Assembly: GCF_001748385.1 (NCBI RefSeq)
Contig: NZ_BCLI01000001.1
Location: 599,177-663,176 of the forward strand
Length of the DNA stretch: 64,000 bases
Source of the DNA: Vulcanisaeta thermophila
GTDB lineage: Archaea; Thermoproteota; Thermoprotei; Thermoproteales; Thermocladiaceae
Reading direction: 5' to 3'
Every line of letters begins with the position of its first letter. The first letter of the stretch is position 1. The notes under the pieces were generated by a model. It had not been told where the DNA came from. It was given only the letters and a program-made list of their open reading frames with translations, and did no database searches. The position numbers and the translations under genes were made by a program. This document shows positions 22,093 through 31,063 of the stretch, piece after piece.

Positions 22093-23418
22093 TTGCGGCG
22101 GGTGATAATACTGGGTGCGGGTGGTCGTGATCTCCACGTCTTCAACATGTACTATAGGCGCAACCCCAATTACAGGGTTGTGGCTGTGGCCCAGGTTCAA
22201 ATACCCGGTATTGGTGGTAAGCGGTATGTTAAGGGTGCCGGTGAGCTTTACCAACCCGGTGGTGTACCCCTCATTGGGCTTAGGGACCTTGAGGAGTTGG
22301 GTAGGTTGATAAGGGACCTGGGGGCTGATGAGGTTGTCCTGGCATACAGTGACCTTCTCTATAGTGATGTGGGTAGGATAATAAGCATAGTACTCTCCAG
22401 CGGTGCCTCCTTCACAATCCTCGGTCCCAGGGATACCATGATTAAGTCCTCAAAGCCCATGATTGGGGTTGTGGCCACGAGGACTGGCGCCGGTAAGTCC
22501 ACGGTCTCCCATGAGGTCACCCTGGAGCTTATCAGGAGGGGTTTGAGGGTTGTCTCCATTAGGCACCCCATGATCTACATGAACCCCGATGACATGTTGG
22601 TGCAGGTTTTCAGGACTAGGGAGGACCTGGCGAAGATAACGTTTGAGGAGAGGGAGGAGTACGAGCACTACATTGACATGGGGATTCCCGTAATGGCTGG
22701 TGTGGATTATGAGGAGATACTGAGGCAGGCGGAGTCCATGGCTGACGTGCTCCTGTGGGACGGTGGTAACAATGATTTCCCCTTCTACTACACGGACTTC
22801 CTTATAACTGTGACTGACGCCAGGAGGCCTGGTCATGAGGTGGGTAGCTTCCCCGGTGAGGTTAATACTAGGCTTGCGGATGCCGTTATAATAACCAAGG
22901 TCTCCGACTCAAGCCCCGAGAGCGTCAAGTCCATTATTAATAATGTCAGGGCTGTGAATCCAAGGGCCTCGATAACCCAGGCCGACCTTGAGGTTTATAT
23001 TGATGATCCCAGTAAAATCTCGGGTAGGAGGGTCCTTGTGATTGAGGATGCGCCCACGGTGACCCACGGCGGCCTACCCTACGCGGCTGGTTTTATTGCG
23101 GCTAGGAAGTACAATGCTGAGGTTGTGGATCCAAGGCCCTACGCGGTGGGTGTGATTAAGGAGACATACGCCAAGTACCAGCACATGGGTCCCGTCCTGC
23201 CAAGCCTTGGCTATACCCCTGAGCAGGTGAGGGATTTGGAGGAGACCATTAGGAGGGTTCCTGTGGATGTTGTGGTTATGGGTACGCCGGCTAGGATTGA
23301 GGATGTGGTTAGGATTGATAAGCCCATTGTTAGGGTTAGGTGGAGGCTTAAGGTTCTTGAGGGCCCCACGGTCCCCCAGTTAATTGATGAGTTCCTGGAG
23401 CGCGTGGGGCTTAAGTGA
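22093..23418 (+). CDS. COG2403-type GTPase-like protein, probable cyclic 2,3-diphosphoglycerate synthetase
   Basis: The protein (441 aa) combines an N-terminal Rossmann-like domain (VIILGAGGRDLHVFN) with a P-loop domain whose Walker A is ATRTGAGKST at about 128-137. It also has an LLWDGGNNDFPF motif and a conserved VVKE/VIKETYAKYQHMGPVLPSLGY-like region near 355. Homologues in thermophilic archaea are annotated as cyclic 2,3-diphosphoglycerate synthetase, which makes a thermoprotectant from 2,3-DPG; other annotations simply say predicted GTPase. TTG 22093 is the start. The general family is clear; the exact substrate is inferred from family naming. Confidence 0.75.
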   Translation: MRRVIILGAGGRDLHVFNMYYRRNPNYRVVAVAQVQIPGIGGKRYVKGAGELYQPGGVPLIGLRDLEELGRLIRDLGADEVVLAYSDLLYSDVGRIISIVLSSGASFTILGPRDTMIKSSKPMIGVVATRTGAGKSTVSHEVTLELIRRGLRVVSIRHPMIYMNPDDMLVQVFRTREDLAKITFEEREEYEHYIDMGIPVMAGVDYEEILRQAESMADVLLWDGGNNDFPFYYTDFLITVTDARRPGHEVGSFPGEVNTRLADAVIITKVSDSSPESVKSIINNVRAVNPRASITQADLEVYIDDPSKISGRRVLVIEDAPTVTHGGLPYAAGFIAARKYNAEVVDPRPYAVGVIKETYAKYQHMGPVLPSLGYTPEQVRDLEETIRRVPVDVVVMGTPARIEDVVRIDKPIVRVRWRLKVLEGPTVPQLIDEFLERVGLK

Positions 23419-23463
23419 TTGATCACTTACACGCCTTGTTAAACCCCCTTAATTCCAAAGGAA

Positions 23464-24162
23464 TTACGTGACTACTTCCCCCTCGCTCACTATCAGAATG
23501 GGCTCACCAATTGGTTCTCCCCCTAGGTATTCCCGGGCCGTTCTCATTATGAAGCCCGTGGACTCCCTGAGCACGTTTTGATCCACCCCCGGCACTCCAG
23601 CGGTTATTATGAGTACGTCCCTCGTGTTCTCATCTATCTTTGTTAATTCCGAGTCCCTGTATGGGTATATGTGGAGTATTAAGTTGTCCACCGTGGCCAG
23701 GACTATCTGATTCCTGGTTAATTTCCTAACTGGCGACCCTATTGGGTTGAAGGTCTCCCCATCCACCGCGTACCTAATCACCAAGTCCCTTCCCTGGAAC
23801 TTCCCAATGTCATAAAGCCCCACTGGGACTAGGTACTTTATGCTTGCCACGTTGCCAATGTCCACCATGGGGTTTATCCTGGGCAGCCCCTCACCCCTGA
23901 GGATCCTCCTCAGCAGAGCCTCCTGGGCTGGCCTCTGCTTTGTGGGGTCTATGCCCAGTTCATGCCAGTAGAAGTCCCTGTACGCCCTTATTACCCTGTC
24001 ATCCTTCAGAGCCTCCAGTGTGTACCTGCCCCTTATGTTATTCACTTCACTCTTTATGTAGTTCTCAAGTTCCCCTGGGTATTGCCTATTGTTTATGCCC
24101 TTAATCACGCCGACGCCTATGAAGACCTTGCCTCTGAGCTCCTCCTTTATCAATATCCTCAT
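23464..24162 (-). CDS. B3/B4 tRNA-binding-domain protein
   Basis: This stand-alone copy of the B3/B4 domain is otherwise found in the beta subunit of phenylalanyl-tRNA synthetase, where it edits Tyr-tRNA(Phe). The core RPAQEALLRRILRGEGLPRINPMVDIGNVASI and later EVFNPIGSP-like segment are characteristic of COG3382. Such free-standing proteins may trans-edit mischarged tRNA or act on D-amino acids. The start is ATG 24162, 232 aa. It is divergent from the small gene at 24262 across a 100-base promoter region. Confidence 0.8.
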   Translation of the reverse strand: MRILIKEELRGKVFIGVGVIKGINNRQYPGELENYIKSEVNNIRGRYTLEALKDDRVIRAYRDFYWHELGIDPTKQRPAQEALLRRILRGEGLPRINPMVDIGNVASIKYLVPVGLYDIGKFQGRDLVIRYAVDGETFNPIGSPVRKLTRNQIVLATVDNLILHIYPYRDSELTKIDENTRDVLIITAGVPGVDQNVLRESTGFIMRTAREYLGGEPIGEPILIVSEGEVVT

Positions 24163-24224
24163 TGCTTAATCCCCATAACTAATTCTTTTAATGATTTCCC
24201 CTCATTACTTTGATAGGAGTAAGG

Positions 24225-24234
24225 CTTATATATG
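24225..24234 (+). promoter_or_regulatory. TATA box of the 55-codon gene
   Basis: CTTATATATG after a GGAGTAAGG context lies about 30 bases upstream of ATG 24262. It is one of the better archaeal promoter matches in the window and argues that the small gene is real. Confidence 0.55.
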
Positions 24235-24261
24235 GTTTTTCTATTTCTAATCTGATGCACA

Positions 24262-24429
24262 ATGGTTACGAAGACAGAGTATTACATAGAGAAGGCCCTA
24301 GCGCTCATTGTAAAGGCCAGGAGGGGCATGGTGGATTATGTCGAGGCCTTGGATAGTTTGTGGGAGCTCCTGGTTAATATTGAGTATGAGGTTAAGCGTG
24401 GCTCCAGGATTAGGAGGGTTAGGCATTGA
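24262..24429 (+). CDS. Small basic helical protein, 55 aa
   Basis: An ATG at 24262 opens 55 codons ending in TGA at 24427-24429. The peptide starts MVTKTEYYIEKALALIV and ends RRVRH. It has a heptad-like pattern of hydrophobic residues (ALALIVKARR, YVEALDSLWELLVNI) and a basic C-terminus, which suggests a helical hairpin or nucleic-acid-binding protein. A strong TATA element precedes it and the codon use matches the neighbours. I do not recognise the family. Confidence 0.55.
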   Translation: MVTKTEYYIEKALALIVKARRGMVDYVEALDSLWELLVNIEYEVKRGSRIRRVRH

Positions 24430-24500
24430 TCAGCTCTGGTGTCCCTCCTCATGGTTACGGCAATACCAACTCTCATCACTTATTAACCAACCTGGTTAAG

Positions 24501-24510
24501 GCTTTTAAAA
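24501..24510 (+). promoter_or_regulatory. TATA box of the C/D box sRNA
   Basis: GCTTTTAAAA is centred about 26 bases before the expected 5' end of the sRNA (near 24530). This is the expected spacing for an independently transcribed archaeal sRNA. Confidence 0.5.
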
Positions 24511-24529
24511 CACTCGCTAGTGGGGGTTT

Positions 24530-24584
24530 AGGTGATGTGCACCTCGACCACTGAGCGGTGATTGGAGGTATTACGGCTGACCTC
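24530..24584 (+). ncRNA. C/D box sRNA (2'-O-methylation guide)
   Basis: All four boxes are in order: C box GTGATGT (24532-24538), D' box CTGA (24551-24554), C' box GGTGATT (24557-24563) and D box CTGA (24577-24580). The spacers are 12 and 13 nt, the size required by the L7Ae/Nop5/fibrillarin particle. AGG/CCT at the ends can form the short terminal stem. The D guide (GGAGGTATTACGG) is complementary over 8 nt to GTAATACC in the 530 loop of the 16S gene in this window, which would place a methyl group on the first A of that run. The alternative 23S match (CCGTAAT near 12825) is shorter. The D' target was not found. It overlaps the csl4 stop by 2 bases on the other strand. Confidence 0.75.
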
Positions 24585-25149
24585 ACCTAATCCAGTACTC
24601 GCTCATACTCACCTTCTTACTGGTTACGTAATTGCACACGGTGCACCTTAACTGCTCGTAGTTAATGAGCCTCATGGGGCCGCCGCACCTGGGGCATGCC
24701 CCATAGACAACGCCCAGTTGTGGGTCCCTCATGGTTAGTATGTACGGCGGTCCCCTGGATATCACCCTAGCCTTTACGATATCGCCGATACCCACCAACC
24801 TACTGGCCCCGTCAACCCTGCCATTCGTTAGTTGGGACAGTGGTATTAGGCCTGTGAATTTGTTTTTTAACTCCACCAAGCCCCCATCACTGCCCACTGA
24901 GGTTATTCTTACGATGACCACCCTATCGTTGGGTATGGCCACGACCCTGCCGTAAACCACGGTATTCACACTAAGCAGTTGGGCGTCCTTTATGGGCTTC
25001 ACATGTACTATGTGGGCCTTGGCATCCCTAACCACGGTGCCCATTACCGTGGACCTGAGCTTCCCATCGCTATCGCTGTCCACGTTATTCCCAGGCAGAA
25101 ACTCCTCAGCAACACCCACAACATCACCTGGCATTACAAATTCACTCAT
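24583..25149 (-). CDS. csl4: Exosome RNA-binding subunit Csl4
   Basis: Csl4 caps the archaeal exosome (Rrp41/Rrp42) and feeds RNA into it. The three-domain order is visible: an N-terminal barrel ([16 protein letters not shown]), a central S1 domain (about residues 60-140, with [18 protein letters not shown]), and a C-terminal zinc ribbon CPRCGG ... CTVCN. I use ATG 25149 (MSEFV); a GTG 6 bases upstream is also in frame. The 188-residue length is normal. It is divergent from surE. Confidence 0.9.
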   Translation of the reverse strand: MSEFVMPGDVVGVAEEFLPGNNVDSDSDGKLRSTVMGTVVRDAKAHIVHVKPIKDAQLLSVNTVVYGRVVAIPNDRVVIVRITSVGSDGGLVELKNKFTGLIPLSQLTNGRVDGASRLVGIGDIVKARVISRGPPYILTMRDPQLGVVYGACPRCGGPMRLINYEQLRCTVCNYVTSKKVSMSEYWIR

Positions 25150-25192
25150 TACCACTCACCGTACCCTCCTCCTTGAAACCGCCCGCTGAAAC

Positions 25193-25200
25193 CCTTTATA
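25193..25200 (+). promoter_or_regulatory. surE promoter TATA box
   Basis: CCTTTATA at 25193-25200 (AAGCC follows) is 24-30 bases before ATG 25224. It supports that start over the longer frame opening at 25173. Confidence 0.55.
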
Positions 25201-25223
25201 AGCCTATGTCTTACTGGGGCTTG

Positions 25224-26060
25224 ATGGTTAAGATCTTGGTTACCAATGATGATGGTATCTACAGCCCAGGGCTTAGGATGCTCTATGAGTATGTTAAGGA
25301 CCTGGGCGAGGTTTACGTAGTGGCCCCTGAAACCCCAAAGTCAGCCTCTGGACTGGGCATAACGCTACATAAGCCCCTCAGGGTTAATAGGATGAATCTC
25401 TGCGGCTTCGAGGTGCACGCAACCTCGGGCACGCCATCGGACACTATTTACTTGGCCACCCTGGAGATAACCGGTAATGTGGACCTGGTGCTCTCTGGGA
25501 TTAACATTGGTGATAACACATCACTGCAGGTTATACTTTCCTCGGGGACCCTGGGAGCCGCATTCCAAGCTGCCCTGTTGGGTATACCGGCTATTGCGTA
25601 CTCCGTGGATGTTAGTGATGGTGATGAGCTTGTGGGTAATGAGGAGTTGACACCGATACTAAGGGCTGTGGTTAGGGAGTCCGCATTGTTCATTATTAGG
25701 AATGGTATGCCGAGGGGTGTGGACGTCATTAGTATTAACTTCCCAAGGACCGTGAGTAGGGACGTCAGGGTTAGGCTGGTCAAGGCTTCCAAGCTTAAAT
25801 TCTCAGAGAAGGTGGATGCCAGGGTTGACCCTAGGGGCGGTAGGTACTACTGGCTTTTTGGTTCCCTGATAGAGCCTGAGCCTGGCACGGACACGTACGT
25901 GGTCCATAGGGAGGGAAACATAGCCCTCACACCCCTTACCCTGGATATGAACGCCCTGGGCCCCCGTGTGGAGGTTGATGTTGATGGCCTTGTTAAGCTT
26001 ACGGATCACCTAAACTCCGTGGTGAGGGGCCTGGTTTCCCGTGAATATGGATATGGATAA
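25224..26060 (+). CDS. surE: 5'-nucleotidase SurE
   Basis: SurE is a metal-dependent nucleoside monophosphate phosphatase. The N-terminal metal site ILVTNDDGI, the [14 protein letters not shown] segment and the [10 protein letters not shown] and [11 protein letters not shown] motifs are all diagnostic. The ATG at 25224 puts NDDG at residues 8-11, as in the family; upstream codons from 25173 are not conserved-looking. At 278 aa it is normal. It has its own promoter, divergent from csl4. Confidence 0.93.
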   Translation: MVKILVTNDDGIYSPGLRMLYEYVKDLGEVYVVAPETPKSASGLGITLHKPLRVNRMNLCGFEVHATSGTPSDTIYLATLEITGNVDLVLSGINIGDNTSLQVILSSGTLGAAFQAALLGIPAIAYSVDVSDGDELVGNEELTPILRAVVRESALFIIRNGMPRGVDVISINFPRTVSRDVRVRLVKASKLKFSEKVDARVDPRGGRYYWLFGSLIEPEPGTDTYVVHREGNIALTPLTLDMNALGPRVEVDVDGLVKLTDHLNSVVRGLVSREYGYG

Positions 26061-26090
26061 TAGGTTTTAAAAAGGGGGTGGTTTTAGGGG

Positions 26091-26666
26091 TTGAATGTGT
26101 CCCATGCGGAATTGTACGTTGAGGAATTAAGGAGGGGTAATTACCAGGTGTTTGTGGATCACGTGATTAGTCAATTACCGCCAGCCCTTAGGGTTAGTAG
26201 CGTTGATGTTGAGGTCATCAATAGGTATAGGGATGAGTTACTAAGTATGGCTAGGGACATTACCGAGTCATACTGTACTGTAATGTCCACACTGGGCATG
26301 GAATTCTTCAGGGGTAGTGAGTGTAATGATGTGGTTAGTAAGTGGTGGGTTGAGTTCATAAGCGACTTGGAAAGCCCCAGGCACTGGATTAGGCTCATCA
26401 CCATTGCCCTGGACCTATTCAGCAGGGGTGTGGGTGTGGCTGCGTTGATAACCATGCCCATACAAATGGCTTATGTAGCCGCCTCAAGCATTAACAATCC
26501 CCAGTTCACGGGTGCTATGGCTAAACTCGCCGCGTTAACCACAGCCTTCTACACAGAGGCCCTTATTCACCTCCTCACCGAGGAGACGGGTACACCGTTG
26601 AGTGCCTTCATGGTCCTGGCTGGTAGGGCTGTTGAGGATTTGCTTAGGGTCTATGGTGTTTCATGA
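26091..26666 (+). CDS. Conserved-looking hypothetical protein, 191 aa
   Basis: The product is helical, with a mixed N-terminal part and a hydrophobic second half (VGVAALITMPIQMAYVAASS; AKLAALTTAFYTEALIHLL). No family is recognised. Start TTG 26091 is favoured because TTTTAAAAAGG (26063-26073) is centred about 23-26 bases upstream; GTG 26097 is the alternative. It lies between surE and ileS on the same strand, each with a separate promoter. Function unknown. Confidence 0.6.
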   Translation: MNVSHAELYVEELRRGNYQVFVDHVISQLPPALRVSSVDVEVINRYRDELLSMARDITESYCTVMSTLGMEFFRGSECNDVVSKWWVEFISDLESPRHWIRLITIALDLFSRGVGVAALITMPIQMAYVAASSINNPQFTGAMAKLAALTTAFYTEALIHLLTEETGTPLSAFMVLAGRAVEDLLRVYGVS

Positions 26667-26673
26667 CGTGAAA

Positions 26674-26682
26674 TTTTTAAAT
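26674..26682 (+). promoter_or_regulatory. ileS promoter TATA box
   Basis: TTTTTAAAT lies about 26 bases upstream of TTG 26704 / GTG 26707. It fixes the ileS start well inside the open frame that begins at 26602. Confidence 0.55.
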
Positions 26683-26706
26683 AGCCTCTTTATAACCACC
26701 CCCTTG

Positions 26707-29700
26707 GTGTCTGTTATTGATTCGGGCTTCACATTAAATACCCAATTTGATGTGAAGGGGATTGAGGAGAGGGTTAGGCGTTTTTGGCTTGAGAATAGGA
26801 TTGAGGAGAAGTGGCGTAGGGGCCCTGAGAAGCCCCTTGGACGCTTCACGTTCCTTGAGGGACCCCCGACGACTAATGGCTTCCCCCACGTGGGCCACAT
26901 TAGGGGTAGGACGTACAAGGACGCGGTCCTTAGGTACCATAGGCTCCTGGGGCTTTGGGTATGGGCTCAGGGTGGTTGGGATGAGCAGGGGTTGCCAGTG
27001 GAGATTGAGGTGGAGAAGAAGCTGGGGCTTAGGAGTAAGAAGGATATTGAGAAGGTGGGTTATGACAGGTTCAGCCTGGAGTGCAACTCCCTGGTGGATT
27101 ACTACCTTGAGAGGTGGAGGGAGGTGGGCACGAGGAGGCTTGGACTCTGGCTTGATTTGGAGGGCGCCTACGAGACCAGGAGGGCCCATTACATAGAGCA
27201 TGTTTGGGCATTCCTAAAGGATGCGTGGCAGAAGGGGGCTTTGTTCGAGGACTACAGGGTACTGCCCTTCTGCCCCAGGTGTGAGACGGCCCTCAGCGAT
27301 GCGGAGGTGGATCAGGGTTATGAGGATAGGGAGGACCCGTCAATATTCGTTAAGTTCCCTGTGGAGGGTTCCCAGGACACTTACCTAGTCATTTGGACCA
27401 CCACGCCCTGGACCCTCGTGGATAACGAGGCGGTTGCCGTACACCCAGACTTTGACTATGCCCTGGTCAGGGCCAACATTAACGGTAAAAACGAGTACTT
27501 ATGGCTAGCCCAGAGGCTGGTTCCCCAGTTAATGGAGAGGTTTGGGGTTAGGGATTACGAGATTGTTAAGGTTGTTAAGGGTAGGGAATTACAGGGCATT
27601 AGGTATAGGCACATCTACCTGGACCAGGTGCCCGTGCATAGAGAGCACCTTGAGAGAGCCCATTACGTGGTCACGGCGGACTTCGTGACCCTGGAGGAGG
27701 GTACTGGCCTGGTCCACATAGCCCCTGCCCATGGCCCTGAGGACTTCGAGGTCGCTAGGAAGTATGGGCTACCCATTACCAATTCCGTTGAGATTAATGG
27801 TGTGTTTAATGAGTTGGGTGGTGTGTTTAGTGGTAAGTACTGGCTCGATGTATCCCAAATGGTGATTAAGGACTTGAGGGATAGGGGCTTGCTCCTGCGT
27901 CACGAAACCATCGTCCACGCATACCCGCACTGCTGGAGGTGTGGGACGCCCCTTATTTACAGGTCTGATAGGCAGTGGTTCATCAGGGTGAGCGCCTTTA
28001 GGGATAGGATGGTTGAGGAGTTAAGGAAGGTCAGGATATACCCGGAGCACCTAAGGGATAGGTTTGACAACTGGGTCGCAAACGCCAGGGACTGGACAAT
28101 ATCCAGGAGTAGGGTTTGGGGGACACCACTACCCATTTGGCGCTGTAAGGATGACCCCAGTAAGATACTGGTCATAGGCTCCATAGAGGAGTTGAGGCGC
28201 TACGCGGATTACGTGCCCAACGTGCCCCTGGACATGCTGGTACACAGGCCCTGGATCGACATGGTTAGGATAAAAACCCAGGACTGCAGTGAGTGGGTTA
28301 GGGAGCCCTTCGTGGTTGATGTTTGGATGGATAGTGGTGTTGCCTGGATCGCGAGCGTGGACGGCCTTAGAAATAGGGAGTTCTTCAATGAGTTGTACCC
28401 GTATGACTGGGTTACGGAGGCCATAGACCAGACAAGGGGTTGGTTCTACTCATTACTGGCCACTTCGGTGGTTTGGATGGGCAGGGCACCCTACAAGTCA
28501 ATACTGATCACGGGCCACGTGGTTGATAAGTACGGTCAGAAAATGAGTAAGTCTAAGGGCAACGTGGTTTGGGCTGAGGACCTATTCAACAGGTGGGGTG
28601 CGGACCCCGTGAGGCTTTACCTACTGGCTAAGTCCGCCCCCTGGGACACCATGTCCGTGGACCCCGACGAGGTTGTTGATTATAGGGGTGTGCTCTCCAT
28701 ACTCTGGAATGTGGTTAAGTTCGCAGATACCTACATGGAGCTTGACAAGTTCAACCCCAGGATACACAGGCTCGAGGAGTTGTTGGGTAAGGGCTTGGTT
28801 GAGGATAGGTGGATCCTCAGTAGGTTCTACACCAGGTTGAGGAACTTCCTGAGGTACATGGACAACTTCGAGCTCCACATGGCGGCCAGGGAGTGGATTA
28901 ACCTAGTTGTTGAGGATTTGAGCCACGGCTACATAAGGCTCATTAGGCGTAGGGTTTGGTCTGAGGAGAGCCGTGAGGATAAGTACGCAGCATACGCGGT
29001 GCTTTACCACGTGGTCAAGGGCGCCCTGATCATGGGCTCAGCCCTGGTTCCCCACATAACCGAGTACCTCTGGCAGGCCTTTGTGAGGAAGTACGAGGAT
29101 GACGAGGTGGAAAGCGTCCACCTCAGTAGGATGCCCCAGGTGGTTGAGGGCTACATAGACCAGGACCTGGAGAGGGTCTTTGACACCTTATTCAGTGTGT
29201 TCTCCGACATTGCGGAGCTTAGGAATAGAATAAGGGTCAAGCTCAGGTGGCCCCTGGCCACTGCAATGATCAAGGTGCAGGATGAGGGGCTGGCCAAGGG
29301 GCTCGAGGGCGTGAAGAACCTCCTGGCCTACCTGGCCAATGTTAAGAATGTGATCATCACCAGGGAGTTGGGCCAGTGCGATGAGAGTAGTTTCGCCAGG
29401 CTTCAGGGCAAGGATTACGAAGTATGCCTATCCAGAGTTGTGGATAAGGAGCTGTACTACGAGGGCCTGGCTAGGGAGGTTGTTAGGAGGATCCAGAGCA
29501 TGAGGGCCAGGGCTAACCTGAGGGTTGATGATAGGGTTAGGGTTTACCTGTACACGGACAATGAGGACATAGTGAATGCCGTGGCTAGGTTTAGGGATTA
29601 CATACTCGGTGAGGTTAGGGGTGTGGAGATAGTGATAAAGGAGGCACCGCAGGATGCCCTGTCCATGGATTGGGAGATTGAGGATGCCAGAGTTAGGATA

Positions 29701-29718
29701 GGTATAGAGAGGGTTTAG
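26707..29718 (+). CDS. ileS: Isoleucyl-tRNA synthetase
   Basis: This class I synthetase of about 1,003 aa carries the HIGH-type motif PHVGHIRG near residue 60 and KMSKSKGN near 611. The CP1 editing domain is visible with WTTTPWTLVDNEAVAVHP and THVTADFVTLEEGTGLVHIAPAHG-like elements. The tail has the anticodon-binding domain (REWINLVVEDLSHGYIRLIRRR) and a C-terminal RNA-binding region. The GLPVEIEVEK and GWDEQGLPVE elements identify IleRS rather than ValRS or LeuRS. The end overlaps the convergent ASCH gene by 4 bases. Confidence 0.95.
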   Translation: MSVIDSGFTLNTQFDVKGIEERVRRFWLENRIEEKWRRGPEKPLGRFTFLEGPPTTNGFPHVGHIRGRTYKDAVLRYHRLLGLWVWAQGGWDEQGLPVEIEVEKKLGLRSKKDIEKVGYDRFSLECNSLVDYYLERWREVGTRRLGLWLDLEGAYETRRAHYIEHVWAFLKDAWQKGALFEDYRVLPFCPRCETALSDAEVDQGYEDREDPSIFVKFPVEGSQDTYLVIWTTTPWTLVDNEAVAVHPDFDYALVRANINGKNEYLWLAQRLVPQLMERFGVRDYEIVKVVKGRELQGIRYRHIYLDQVPVHREHLERAHYVVTADFVTLEEGTGLVHIAPAHGPEDFEVARKYGLPITNSVEINGVFNELGGVFSGKYWLDVSQMVIKDLRDRGLLLRHETIVHAYPHCWRCGTPLIYRSDRQWFIRVSAFRDRMVEELRKVRIYPEHLRDRFDNWVANARDWTISRSRVWGTPLPIWRCKDDPSKILVIGSIEELRRYADYVPNVPLDMLVHRPWIDMVRIKTQDCSEWVREPFVVDVWMDSGVAWIASVDGLRNREFFNELYPYDWVTEAIDQTRGWFYSLLATSVVWMGRAPYKSILITGHVVDKYGQKMSKSKGNVVWAEDLFNRWGADPVRLYLLAKSAPWDTMSVDPDEVVDYRGVLSILWNVVKFADTYMELDKFNPRIHRLEELLGKGLVEDRWILSRFYTRLRNFLRYMDNFELHMAAREWINLVVEDLSHGYIRLIRRRVWSEESREDKYAAYAVLYHVVKGALIMGSALVPHITEYLWQAFVRKYEDDEVESVHLSRMPQVVEGYIDQDLERVFDTLFSVFSDIAELRNRIRVKLRWPLATAMIKVQDEGLAKGLEGVKNLLAYLANVKNVIITRELGQCDESSFARLQGKDYEVCLSRVVDKELYYEGLAREVVRRIQSMRARANLRVDDRVRVYLYTDNEDIVNAVARFRDYILGEVRGVEIVIKEAPQDALSMDWEIEDARVRIGIERV

Positions 29719-30317
29719 TCAAGGTCCCTAAACCCTGCATTGCCAATGACGCCCATCCTAACGAGCCTCTTAAGAACCCTATTAAGCACCCTCCTAATCA
29801 CGAACCTACCATCCAATGAATTAAATAACTTAATGGCAGCCCTCCTAACACTACCTTCACTAATCAACGTGGTGAGTATGACCCTCTCCTCATCACCATA
29901 GTACGCATTGTACCTCAGGGCCAACCTGGCTATGTCGATGGGGGCCAGGCCCTCGGTACCGTCATCCTTAACCCCAATGAACCTGGTAACCTCAAGGGTT
30001 AGTATAGTTACCCAATCATCAATCCCCACATCGCCGTATATCCCCCTCAACTCCCTAATTAGGTCGTCCTTACTCATGAACCCATCAACCCTGGCATCCT
30101 CATCCGTTAACTCACCAACCCTCTTATACCTGATGTCCACTATCCTTGCCCTGGCAATCACCATGCCACCACTGTGTATGAAGACCTCCCTGTACCTGGG
30201 CCTCACAATGCCCAGTCTGATGGTTGTGAACCTTCCATTCCTCACCTTATCCAGGTACTTGGACCTAAGCATTAGGTGCCTACCCAGGTAAACAACCCTA
30301 CGCGTCACGCCAACCAC
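29715..30317 (-). CDS. ASCH-domain protein with C-terminal winged-helix-like part
   Basis: The N-terminal about 120 residues match the ASCH (PUA-like) fold: LMLRSKYLDKVRNGRFTTIRLG, then a beta-rich core and WVTILTLEVTRF. ASCH domains bind RNA or modified nucleotides. The remaining 80 residues (LAPIDIARLALRYNAYYGDEERVILTTLISEGSVRRAAIKLF) look like a helix-turn-helix. The start is GTG 30317 or GTG 30308; a TTTAAAAC element near 30335 is at the expected distance for 30308. Function unknown beyond probable RNA binding. Confidence 0.7.
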   Translation of the reverse strand: MVGVTRRVVYLGRHLMLRSKYLDKVRNGRFTTIRLGIVRPRYREVFIHSGGMVIARARIVDIRYKRVGELTDEDARVDGFMSKDDLIRELRGIYGDVGIDDWVTILTLEVTRFIGVKDDGTEGLAPIDIARLALRYNAYYGDEERVILTTLISEGSVRRAAIKLFNSLDGRFVIRRVLNRVLKRLVRMGVIGNAGFRDLD

Positions 30318-30392
30318 TAATCAACACCACCGGTTTTAAACATTTGCTCGGTAGTAAGCAATTTTTAAAAAACCCAGCTCCCACATGTCCCG

Positions 30393-30710
30393 ATGAAGTT
30401 GGAGGATGTGGTTAAGTATGCAAACGTGGCCTACGCAGGGCTTATGATTGGGATTGCGGCATACGTAATAGTGCTCCTGAGGGAGGGTTACTACTTCGTA
30501 CCCAACACGCAGACCGTAAGCCTTAATTACATCTTTGGCTCTGGCCCACTTGGACCCCTTGCCCTGGGCATAATACCCTCACTCCTGGTGGTTATGATAA
30601 TATCCACAGTATTCATAGTCCTACTAAACCTATACTACGAGTACTCAGTGGCACCTCAGCGCCAGGCCCAGAGGAGGGCTGGGGGCAGGGGTAAGGGTGG
30701 TAAGAGGTGA
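30393..30710 (+). CDS. Two-helix membrane protein with basic tail, 105 aa
   Basis: Two transmembrane segments are clear (YANVAYAGLMIGIAAYVIVLL and LALGIIPSLLVVMIISTVFIVLL), followed by a C-terminal Arg/Lys/Gly-rich cytoplasmic tail. TTTTTAAAA at 30361-30369 gives a TATA box 26 bases before ATG 30393. The arrangement resembles small membrane subunits that tether nucleic-acid or ribosome-binding partners, but no family is recognised. Confidence 0.65.
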   Translation: MKLEDVVKYANVAYAGLMIGIAAYVIVLLREGYYFVPNTQTVSLNYIFGSGPLGPLALGIIPSLLVVMIISTVFIVLLNLYYEYSVAPQRQAQRRAGGRGKGGKR

Positions 30711-30734
30711 CTTTTTGAATTCCTGATCCAGGCT

Positions 30735-31013
30735 TCACTCGAGCTCCTTCTCCGTGGCCCTGCGCTTCACGGCTTTATCGAAGACGATCCAGTTCCTGTA
30801 CCACTCCTCATTGATCTTCCTCAACTCTGTTAGTATTGCCTTGGTTAGGTCTTTGGCTGTGACCTTGTCTACGTCTGAGAACTGGCACTCTATCTTCCTT
30901 GCAATCCTCCTGGCCACGTCCACGGGAGCCCCGGTCTTCAATATGCTGACCACGATCTTCTCTATTACGAAGTCCTCCTCCGTACCATCCCTCTTTATAA
31001 CCTTAACCACCAT
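30735..31013 (-). CDS. ATP-cone domain protein, 92 aa
   Basis: Almost the whole protein is an ATP-cone: VKVIKRDGTEEDFVIEKIVVSILKTGAP followed by a helical bundle ending in WYRNWIVFDKAVKRR. ATP-cones are allosteric nucleotide sensors in ribonucleotide reductases and in NrdR. This is a free-standing copy with no zinc ribbon, so it is not NrdR. The ATG at 31013 follows a TTG at 31016. Its target is unknown. Confidence 0.78.
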   Translation of the reverse strand: MVVKVIKRDGTEEDFVIEKIVVSILKTGAPVDVARRIARKIECQFSDVDKVTAKDLTKAILTELRKINEEWYRNWIVFDKAVKRRATEKELE

Positions 31014-31063
31014 CAATGCGCATTAGCCTTGGTGCAATTAAATCCTTACTCCCCGTGAGAATG

